A stretch of 9,296 bases of DNA from assembly GCA_013693915.1 (NCBI GenBank), contig CP059264.1, forward strand, positions 1,731,636-1,740,931. The letters are read 5' to 3'. Position 1 is the stretch's first letter. The number at the start of each line of letters is the position of its first letter. This document shows positions 4,315-9,296 of this stretch, one piece after another. Origin of the DNA: Dechloromonas sp. GTDB taxonomy: Bacteria > Pseudomonadota > Gammaproteobacteria > Burkholderiales > Rhodocyclaceae. The notes beneath the pieces were generated by a model. That model searched no databases and had not been told where the DNA came from. It worked only from the letters and a program-made list of their open reading frames with translations. A program made the position numbers and the translations under genes.

Positions 4315-7305
4315 ATGACATTTCTCGACCGTGCAACTGCCCTGCTGCTTCCGCACCTCGGTGAGGATCGCCGCGACACCGTGCTGACGCGGGCTTTCTA
4401 TGGCGAGCACCAAGAAATCTACAGGACAATTGAGCAGACCGGGGCGACCGACGTCTTTACCGTCGCCTGCGTCCGCAGGCTGCTCGACCGTGGCTGTGTC
4501 GACTCGCGGCACGCGCTGTCGCTGCTGCTCGAGGTGATCCGAAAGGAAGCCGGCGACGAGAAGCAATCCGACTTCGCCGATCTGATCCGCGCCCTCGACG
4601 CGAGCTGCCAGCGCCCGCCCGACGCCGATTGCCCGTACCGTGACCTGCGCGCTTTCCAGGAGCGCGACGCGCCATTCTTCTTCGGTCGTGACGCGTTCAC
4701 CCGCGAACTCGTCGCAGCCGTCGACCGCAGCCCGTTCGTCGCCGTCGTCGGCGCTTCGGGCAGCGGCAAGTCGTCGGTCGTTCAGGCCGGGCTGATCCCG
4801 GTCCTGCGTGCTCGCGGCGGCTGGGCGGTGGCGATCGTCCGGCCCGGGCCGGAACCCTGGCGCAGCCTCGCCGGCTGCCTGCTCGATGTCATCGAGGGCG
4901 AGCCGGTCGCCGGCGAGCGAGTGAAACGACAGCTGGCGATCGGGGACCTTGCCGCCGAGCTGACGAATGCCGCGCCCGGTGGCGGCAGGGTCGGATTGCA
5001 ACACCTGGTCGACGCCGCCCTCGCCGCTGACTCCGGCAGCACCCGCCTGCTGCTGCTCGTCGACCAGTGGGAGGAACTCTACACCTACCAGGCAACCGAC
5101 GCCGCCACCGCAGCGGCGTTTGCCGACCGACTGGTCGAAGCAACGCAGCGCGCGCCACTGACCGTCGTCCTGACGCTGCGCGCCGACTTTACCGGGCGCG
5201 CGATCGAGCACCGGCCGCTGCGCGACCGGCTGCAGCAGGCCACCGTCTTCCTCGGCGGCATGACCCGGGCCGAGCGCGAGCTGGCGATCACCGGCCCGGC
5301 GCAGGTAGCCGGGCTGAGCTTCGAAGCGGGTCTCGTCGGCCGCATCCTCGACGACGTCGGCGACGAACCCGGCCATCTGCCGCTGCTCGAATTCTGCCTG
5401 ACGCAACTGCACGCGCGCCGCCAGGACGGCCAGCTCTGCCAGGCGGCGTACGAGGCCATCGGCCGCGTCCACGGCGCGATCGTCCAGCGCGCCGACAGCG
5501 TCATCGCTGAGATGGAAAGCCGGAATGCCGGGCGCGAGGCGATGGCCAGGGACATCTTCCTGCAACTCGTCCAGATCGGCGAAGGCAGCGAGGATACCCG
5601 CCGGCGCAGGCAGTTGGCCGATTTCCCGGAAGGCGCGCGACCGCTGATCGGCGATCTCGCTACGGCGCGCCTGCTGGTCACCGGCCGCGACGCCGCCAGC
5701 GGGCAGGAAACCGTCGAGGTCGCGCACGAAGCGCTGATCCGCAACTGGCCGCGATTGCGGGCCTGGCTGCAACAAGACCGCGATGACCTTCATCAGTGGA
5801 ACGAGATCGAGCGTGCGACGGCGGCTTGGCAAGCGCACGGCGAGATCTACCGCTGGCCCGACGAGCGGGTGATTCTCGAAGCTGCGCCGATGCTGCGGCG
5901 ACTCGGCACGCGCTTCGTCCTGAACGGGGCCGCACGGGACTTTCTCGGCCCGATCGAGGTCGACGAAATGCTCGTCCGGCTCGACGATCCAACCACCGCG
6001 CACGCGCTGCGGGCAAGGATCGGCGACCGGCTGGCGCTCCTGCCCGGCGGTGACCCGCGCCCCGGGGTCGGCGTGCGTCCCGACGGGCTGCCGGAGATCG
6101 CCTGGCAGGCGATCCCGGGTGGCGAAGTCGAACTCGAGGTCGAGGCGAGCGGGCTTCTGCGCCGCTGGCGTGGCCGCCCGCGCTTCACCGTCGACCCATT
6201 TCACATGGCGCGTTATCCGGTGACGGTGGCCCAATGGCGCGCCTTTCGCGACGCCGCCGACGGTTACGGAGAACTGATAGGCAAGCCCTACGGCGTGCCG
6301 CCGGCAACGCAGCGGGGCCGCGACAACCAGCCCGCAGTGAACGTCTCCTGGATCGAAGCCACGGCTTTCTGCGAATGGCTGGGGGCGGCGCTCGGCCATC
6401 CCGTTCGCTTGCCCACCGAGTGGGAATGGCAGCAGGCCGCCACCGGCGGTGACCGAACGAAGGAATATCCCTGGGGCGACTGGCGGGAAGGCCATGCCAA
6501 CACCGTCGAAAGCGAACTGGGCCGGATGACCGCGGTCGGCCTCTACCCGCAGGGGGCCAGCGGCCAGGGCGTGCTGGACCTTGCCGGCAATTCCTTGGAG
6601 TGGTGCCTGAACAAGTTCGATGCGCCGGAGGACGTAGAGCGCAGTGGGGACGCCCGGCGCGTGGTTCGCGGCGGCTCCTGGAGCGGCGCCCGCGACTTCG
6701 GGCGCTGCGCCTGCCGCGATCACGACGGTCCGGGCGGCCGCGGCAGCCTCCTGGGTTTGCGCTTGGTGTGTGTCTCCCCATCCCGACGCGCCGACCACTG
6801 GCTCGCTGATCTCTGTCAACTCCGGTTCACCGGCCCTCTGGAACGCCGCCCGGCGGCGTTGTGCGGGCGCGCAGCGCCCCGCGCGCACCTGTCCGCTCGA
6901 AAGGATTGCCAGCCGCCGCCCGAGCCGTCATACTTAGCCTGCCGGTGCGAGCCGGTGGGGCGGCCTGATACGACCCGGCGCGTGGTTCGCGGCGGCTCCT
7001 GGAACAACAACCGCGACAACGCGCGCTGCGCCTACCGCAATCACAACGATCCAGGCAACCGCAACAACAACCTGGGTTTGCGCTTGGTGTGTGTCTCCCA
7101 CATCGTGCAGGCCTTCGGAAAACCCGACCCGCCAGGGTTGGGCCGGAAATGTCCGTCGACCACGGTCGGCGGGCCGAGGCGAGGGCGCTGTGGATGGCGC
7201 AGGCTGGTCCCGTCCGCACGGATTGCCCGAAAAGGGTGCGCGCCGTCGGGCATATATCCAACAGGGGCGCCTCCCGGGCGCAAGCCCCGAGGCGCCCCGC
7301 CCTGA
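4315..7305 (+). CDS. DGR target protein: effector-associated-type domain, STAND NTPase and FGE-sulfatase/lectin-fold sensor
   Basis: Signalling ATPase with a variable ligand-binding end. Residues 1-98 form an alpha-helical adaptor domain shared with the gene at 8860. Residues 118-480 are an nSTAND1 module: FFFGRDAF, Walker A GASGSGKS (146-153), Walker B LLLLVDQWEEL (245-255), TLRADF, GHLPLLEF and VAHEALIRNWPRLRAWL. Residues 598-822 form an FGE-sulfatase domain (C-type lectin fold), with MARYPVTVAQW, NVSWIEATAFCEWL, RLPTEWEWQQAA and VLDLAGNSLEW, ending in the variable repeat RRVVRGGSW...LRLVCVS. The ATG has AAGGGA six bases upstream. No stop follows the lectin domain: the frame continues through the template repeat to 7305, giving 996 residues, whereas a protein ending soon after residue 822 would be normal. 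The extension lacks protein-like features, so the true C-terminus is uncertain. By analogy with other STAND proteins, ligand binding should trigger oligomerisation and recruitment of an effector through the N-terminal domain. Confidence 0.9.
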   Translation: MTFLDRATALLLPHLGEDRRDTVLTRAFYGEHQEIYRTIEQTGATDVFTVACVRRLLDRGCVDSRHALSLLLEVIRKEAGDEKQSDFADLIRALDASCQRPPDADCPYRDLRAFQERDAPFFFGRDAFTRELVAAVDRSPFVAVVGASGSGKSSVVQAGLIPVLRARGGWAVAIVRPGPEPWRSLAGCLLDVIEGEPVAGERVKRQLAIGDLAAELTNAAPGGGRVGLQHLVDAALAADSGSTRLLLLVDQWEELYTYQATDAATAAAFADRLVEATQRAPLTVVLTLRADFTGRAIEHRPLRDRLQQATVFLGGMTRAERELAITGPAQVAGLSFEAGLVGRILDDVGDEPGHLPLLEFCLTQLHARRQDGQLCQAAYEAIGRVHGAIVQRADSVIAEMESRNAGREAMARDIFLQLVQIGEGSEDTRRRRQLADFPEGARPLIGDLATARLLVTGRDAASGQETVEVAHEALIRNWPRLRAWLQQDRDDLHQWNEIERATAAWQAHGEIYRWPDERVILEAAPMLRRLGTRFVLNGAARDFLGPIEVDEMLVRLDDPTTAHALRARIGDRLALLPGGDPRPGVGVRPDGLPEIAWQAIPGGEVELEVEASGLLRRWRGRPRFTVDPFHMARYPVTVAQWRAFRDAADGYGELIGKPYGVPPATQRGRDNQPAVNVSWIEATAFCEWLGAALGHPVRLPTEWEWQQAATGGDRTKEYPWGDWREGHANTVESELGRMTAVGLYPQGASGQGVLDLAGNSLEWCLNKFDAPEDVERSGDARRVVRGGSWSGARDFGRCACRDHDGPGGRGSLLGLRLVCVSPSRRADHWLADLCQLRFTGPLERRPAALCGRAAPRAHLSARKDCQPPPEPSYLACRCEPVGRPDTTRRVVRGGSWNNNRDNARCAYRNHNDPGNRNNNLGLRLVCVSHIVQAFGKPDPPGLGRKCPSTTVGGPRRGRCGWRRLVPSARIARKGCAPSGIYPTGAPPGRKPRGAPP
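6652..6778 (+). repeat. Variable repeat (VR) of the DGR
   Basis: This is the last part of the lectin-fold domain (residues 780-822). It aligns without gaps to the template repeat 321 bases (107 codons) downstream. There are 21 differences over 127 bases, 20 of them at template adenines: 15 A to G, 2 A to C and 3 A to T. Six of 26 template adenines are unchanged. The single other change is C to G at 6701. The three-Asn cluster of the template has become Ser-Gly-Ala and the second one Gly-Ser-Leu. The last 28 bases (6751-6778) are identical in both copies and contain no adenine, as expected for the initiation-of-mutagenic-homing region. Confidence 0.95.
6751..6778 (+). promoter_or_regulatory. 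IMH-like invariant 3' end of VR
   Basis: These 28 adenine-free bases are identical to 7072-7099 in TR. By analogy with the Bordetella phage DGR, this is where cDNA synthesis and homing into VR would be initiated. Similarity ends abruptly one base later, where VR continues with CATCCC and TR with ACATCG. Confidence 0.65.
6842..6860 (+). repeat. 8-bp hairpin downstream of VR
   Basis: AACGCCGC (6842-6849) pairs perfectly with GCGGCGTT (6853-6860) around the loop CCG. A second, bulged stem-loop follows at 6861-6888 (GTGC...GCAC outside, GGGCGC/GCGCCC inside). DGRs of the Bordetella phage type need a hairpin or cruciform just after VR for efficient homing. Here the hairpin is 64 bases after VR, farther than in that example, so the role is inferred. 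There is no T-tract. Confidence 0.45.
6973..7099 (+). repeat. Template repeat (TR) of the DGR
   Basis: Adenine-rich partner of VR, built from AAC codons: three in a row at the start of the variable part and three in a row at its end. Adenines lie almost only at codon positions that differ in VR. AAC is the typical template codon because adenine mutagenesis can reach many residues but no stop. TR lies 194 bases after VR in the same orientation and, unusually, in the same reading frame of the uninterrupted upstream ORF, so it could be translated as a second copy of the lectin tail. Confidence 0.95.
7123..7142 (+). repeat. Hairpin 24 bases after TR
   Basis: CCCGACCC (7123-7130) pairs with GGGTTGGG (7135-7142) around the loop GCCA: eight pairs including one G-U. 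The G-U pair is stable only on the + strand RNA, which fits a role in TR RNA. There is no T-tract. Confidence 0.5.
7264..7298. repeat. Long hairpin between TR and the avd 3' end
   Basis: GGGGCGCCTC (7264-7273) pairs perfectly with GAGGCGCCCC (7289-7298). Inside, GGGC/GCCC forms a further stem capped by the tetraloop GCAA (7280-7283), a GNRA-type loop when read on the + strand. It lies 12 bases beyond the avd stop codon and overlaps the last codons of the sensor frame. It could end avd transcription, although the following minus-strand bases are only weakly T-rich, or it could be the 3' structure of TR RNA. Confidence 0.55.
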
Positions 7306-7310
7306 TCGGC

Positions 7311-7655
7311 TTAGCGCGCGCTCTGTTTCAGCCAACCGCCGAGCAGGCGTCCAATCTCGGCCACGATGGTGCTGACGTGCTCGTACTGGCCGGCGCTGAG
7401 CCAACGCCAGTCGTGGGCCAGGCGCAGGTAGATCCGCAGATGGTTCAGCGCCGCGTCGGCCGCGCGCAGTGCGTTCAGGCGTGGCGCGGCGCGCTGGCTC
7501 TGGGCTTCGGACAGCGCTTCCTGCAGGTCGAGGGCAGCGTCGATCAGCCGCTGCGTCACCGTGAAGCGGAATGCGCGCGGAAACTTCTCGGCCCGCGGCA
7601 GCAACCAGGCAAGGAGGTCATAACAGCGAGTGAACACGATCATCTCTTCGGGCAT
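7311..7655 (-). CDS. avd: Avd accessory variability determinant of the DGR
   Basis: Small basic all-helical protein (114 residues) of the bAvd four-helix-bundle family. In known DGRs Avd forms a pentamer that binds the reverse transcriptase and TR RNA and is required for mutagenic cDNA synthesis. Family signatures are [20 protein letters not shown] near the start, [14 protein letters not shown] in the second helix, [22 protein letters not shown] in the middle and [11 protein letters not shown] at the end. The ATG at 7655 is preferred because GGAGA lies five bases upstream and the length fits; an upstream ATG at 7841 would add 62 residues that are the antisense of the reverse transcriptase. 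Orientation is unusual: avd is opposite to TR and to the reverse transcriptase, converges on the sensor frame (six bases from its stop), and overlaps the reverse transcriptase start by 26 bases head to head. Confidence 0.88.
   Translation of the reverse strand: MPEEMIVFTRCYDLLAWLLPRAEKFPRAFRFTVTQRLIDAALDLQEALSEAQSQRAAPRLNALRAADAALNHLRIYLRLAHDWRWLSAGQYEHVSTIVAEIGRLLGGWLKQSAR
7611..7618 (+). promoter_or_regulatory. Ribosome-binding site of the reverse transcriptase, inside avd
   Basis: AAGGAGGT is a perfect anti-16S match located 12 bases before the GTG at 7630. That GTG is the only usable start in the frame, because TAA at 7621 is the preceding in-frame stop and no other ATG, GTG or TTG precedes the conserved WENLL region. 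The site lies in the antisense of avd codons 13-15. Confidence 0.75.
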
Positions 7656-8796
7656 CGATTTCTCCGGTGGCAAGCGGGGCGGCGCCGGGCCGCCCGGCGC
7701 AGGCGCCAGCGAAGCGTACCACCGCCTTTGTGCGTGGGAGAACCTGCTAGCGGCCTGCGGCAAGGCCGCACGCGGCAAGCGCGGCCGGCGCGCCGCGGCG
7801 ACCTTCGAATACCAGTTCGCCGATCGCCTGCTGGCGATCAAGCGCGATCTGACCTGCGGCAGCTACCGGCCGGGGCCTTACGTGCACTTCACCATCGCCG
7901 AACCGAAGCGGCGCAAGATCAGCGCCGCCCCTTTCGCCGACCGCGTGGTCCATCACGCGCTGTGCCGCATCATCGAGCCGCGCTTCGAGCGTCTGTTCAT
8001 CGCCGACAGTTACGCGAACCGCGTCGGCAAGGGTATACACCGGGCTGTGGACCGCTTGCAGCAGTTTGCACAACGCTACGACTACGTGCTGCGCGCAGAC
8101 ATTGTCAAGCACTTCCCGTCGATCGACCACGCGATCCTGCGCCAGACGCTGGCGGGGACGATCCCCGAGGACGACGTGCTGGCGCTTGTCGACCACATCC
8201 TTGAAAGCGGCGCCGGCGTGCTCGACGACGAGTATCCCATGGTCTATTATCCCGGTGACGATCTCCTGGCGGCCTGCCGCCCGCGTGGCCTGCCGATCGG
8301 CAATCTGACCTCGCAGTTCTGGTCGAATTGCTACCTGCATCCGTTCGACCAGTTCGTCACCCGCGAGCTCCGTTGCCGGGCGTACCTGCGCTACGTCGAC
8401 GACTTTGCGCTGTTCAGCAACAGCAAACGCGAGCTGTGGGCGTGGAAGCGTGCGCTCGTCGAGCGCCTGGCGCGCTTGCGGCTGACGATTCACGAGCACG
8501 CGACGCAAGTCTTGCCGACAGCCTGCGGCATTCCGTGGCTGGGCTTCGTCGTCCATCCGGGTTACCGCCTGGTCAAGGCGCACAAGGTGCGGGCGGCCAC
8601 CGGCCATCTCGGCGAACGCCTCGACGACTACCGTGCCGGGCGAATCAGCTTCGGCGAACTCGACGCCAGCGTCAAAGGCTGGGTGAACCACATCCGCTAT
8701 GCCGATTCCTGGGGCCTGCGACGGCACGTCTTTCGCGGGCTGCGTTTCCAGATGCGGCCACCGACCGCCGCCGATGCGGGTTTTCGGTTATCATGA
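7630..8796 (+). CDS. DGR reverse transcriptase
   Basis: RNA-dependent DNA polymerase that copies TR RNA into cDNA, misincorporating opposite adenines. It has 388 residues. The conserved WENLL...ARGKR start of the RT domain lies at about 36-50, followed by [33 protein letters not shown]. Motif A is [13 protein letters not shown], with catalytic Asp157. IGNLTSQ (223-229) is the DGR form of motif 4, distinct from the QGxxxSP of group II introns and retrons. The catalytic YVDD is at 255-258, and the C-terminal thumb region ends in [19 protein letters not shown]. There is no maturase or endonuclease domain. Translation starts at GTG 7630 behind a perfect Shine-Dalgarno site; the first 25-30 residues are Gly/Ala/Pro-rich and not conserved. 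It follows TR on the same strand and precedes the CHAT gene by 63 bases. Confidence 0.96.
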   Translation: MNTIISSGIDFSGGKRGGAGPPGAGASEAYHRLCAWENLLAACGKAARGKRGRRAAATFEYQFADRLLAIKRDLTCGSYRPGPYVHFTIAEPKRRKISAAPFADRVVHHALCRIIEPRFERLFIADSYANRVGKGIHRAVDRLQQFAQRYDYVLRADIVKHFPSIDHAILRQTLAGTIPEDDVLALVDHILESGAGVLDDEYPMVYYPGDDLLAACRPRGLPIGNLTSQFWSNCYLHPFDQFVTRELRCRAYLRYVDDFALFSNSKRELWAWKRALVERLARLRLTIHEHATQVLPTACGIPWLGFVVHPGYRLVKAHKVRAATGHLGERLDDYRAGRISFGELDASVKGWVNHIRYADSWGLRRHVFRGLRFQMRPPTAADAGFRLS

Positions 8797-8859
8797 CGAT
8801 TGCACGCCGCTCGCCGCCGCCACCCGGCATTCCGCAACTGCCACTTTTCCGAGCCCGCC

Positions 8860-9296
8860 ATGGACATCCTCCAACGCGCCACACAACTGCTGCGGCCCTT
8901 GATGGATCAAGAGCGCCGCGACACCTTGCTGACGCTTGCTTTCAGCGGCGAACATCGCGACATTTACGACGCCATCCGCCAGGACGGCGCGACGACCGAC
9001 TTCACGGTGCGCTGCGTCCGCTACCTGCTCGACCGCGGCTGCGTGCGCTCGCGGCATGCGCTGTCGCTGCTCCTCGAAACGGCCGGCGGCGAAGCCGGCG
9101 ACGATCGCCAGGCGGCGTTCCGCGCGCTGATCGACGAACTTGACCGCTCCTGTCGCCCCGGCATGGCCGGCGACAAACTGCACTCCGATCGCGGAACCCG
9201 AACCATGACCAGCCCGTCGACGATCCTTTTCCTCGCCGCCAGCCCTGATGGCGAACAGAAGCTCGCACTCGACGTCGAGGCGCGCCAGATTCGCGA
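8860..9296 (+). CDS. Effector-associated-type domain fused to a probable CHAT protease (3' end missing)
   Basis: Probable effector of the system. Residues 1-97 are clearly homologous to the N-terminus of the STAND sensor. By hand about 60 of 97 positions are identical, with shared blocks such as LLDRGCV, SRHALSLLLE and RRDT. A short linker follows. From residue 122 begins ILFLAASPDGEQKLALDVEA, which resembles the first strand and helix of CHAT caspase-like peptidases (ILFLAANPxxTxxLRLDxE). The catalytic His and Cys would lie beyond the window, so proteolytic activity cannot be confirmed; another effector with the same opening strand is possible. The frame is open to the right edge. ATG 8860 was chosen because it aligns with the sensor start; the ribosome-binding site is poor. 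The gap to the reverse transcriptase stop is 63 bases, so readthrough transcription is plausible. Confidence 0.75.
   Translation, partial: MDILQRATQLLRPLMDQERRDTLLTLAFSGEHRDIYDAIRQDGATTDFTVRCVRYLLDRGCVRSRHALSLLLETAGGEAGDDRQAAFRALIDELDRSCRPGMAGDKLHSDRGTRTMTSPSTILFLAASPDGEQKLALDVEARQIR

Larger units (their letters stand above)
6973..7310 (+). ncRNA. Putative TR RNA with structured spacer
   Basis: The DGR reverse transcriptase is expected to use a + strand RNA containing TR and the spacer behind it. The region from TR to the end of avd is about 210 bases long, holds two good hairpins (7123-7142 and 7264-7298) and has no convincing coding content. No promoter of its own was recognised; it may be part of the sensor-gene transcript. 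The ends are guesses. Confidence 0.45.
6652..8796. mobile_element. Diversity-generating retroelement cassette (VR, TR, avd, reverse transcriptase)
   Basis: All core parts of a DGR are present: a variable repeat at the end of a lectin-fold gene, an adenine-rich template repeat, an Avd accessory protein and a DGR-type reverse transcriptase. The order is VR, TR, avd (reverse strand), reverse transcriptase. DGRs do not transpose themselves; they rewrite VR with adenine-mutagenised cDNA of TR. No transposase or integrase is seen here. Confidence 0.93.

Noticed and set aside
4144..6888. 914-codon minus-strand open frame opposite the STAND gene
   Set aside because: It is the mirror of a well-recognised multi-domain gene, contains no family motifs and is rich in Arg, Ala and Gly, as shadow frames are.
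7656..7841. N-terminal extension of Avd by 62 residues from ATG 7841
   Set aside because: The extension is antisense to conserved reverse transcriptase codons and not Avd-like. The ATG at 7655 has a good ribosome-binding site and gives the family length.
4315..9296. CRISPR array or retron as the reason for the reverse transcriptase
   Set aside because: There are no regularly spaced repeats and no msr/msd-like inverted repeat. Motif IGxxxSQ, avd and the VR/TR pair identify a DGR instead.

Overview
The window is GC-rich DNA (codons mostly end in G or C) that looks betaproteobacterial. A Rhodocyclales or Candidatus Accumulibacter-like host is my inference, from the GlrR-type regulator, the cyclopropane synthase and the style of the retroelement; no marker gene fixes the taxon.

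Left part (1-3857), mostly chromosomal housekeeping. It opens inside the 3' part of a sigma-54-dependent response regulator (GlrR/QseF type, + strand). A small lipoyl-domain protein with an unusual cysteine cluster is convergent with it. A tRNA-Arg(ACG) gene follows, with a clear promoter and an excellent intrinsic terminator. A remnant of the 3' end of a type I restriction specificity gene (hsdS) lies just behind the tRNA. Two minus-strand genes come next: a fructosamine-kinase-family gene, probably frameshifted near its 5' end, and a complete cyclopropane-fatty-acid synthase. A plausible minus-strand promoter sits upstream of this pair. About 450 bases without a convincing gene separate this block from the next.

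Right part (4315-9296), a diversity-generating retroelement (DGR) attached to an immunity-like signalling system. The target gene encodes an N-terminal effector-associated-type domain, a STAND NTPase (nSTAND1 type) and a C-terminal FGE-sulfatase/C-type-lectin-fold domain. The end of the lectin fold is the variable repeat (VR, 6652-6778). An adenine-rich template repeat (TR, 6973-7099) lies 194 bases downstream. In a hand alignment, 20 of the 21 VR/TR differences fall at TR adenines, which is the DGR signature. An avd gene follows on the opposite strand, then the DGR reverse transcriptase (YVDD, IGNLTSQ), whose start overlaps avd head to head. The last gene, cut by the window edge, carries a second copy of the same N-terminal domain (about 60 of 97 positions identical) followed by what looks like the beginning of a CHAT caspase-like protease.

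Working model (inference): the reverse transcriptase and Avd copy TR RNA with adenine mutagenesis into VR and so diversify the ligand-binding face of the STAND sensor. The activated sensor then recruits the CHAT protease through homotypic contact between the shared N-terminal domains. Two features are unusual. The sensor reading frame has no stop after VR and runs in frame through TR almost to the end of avd, and avd is inverted relative to the reverse transcriptase.
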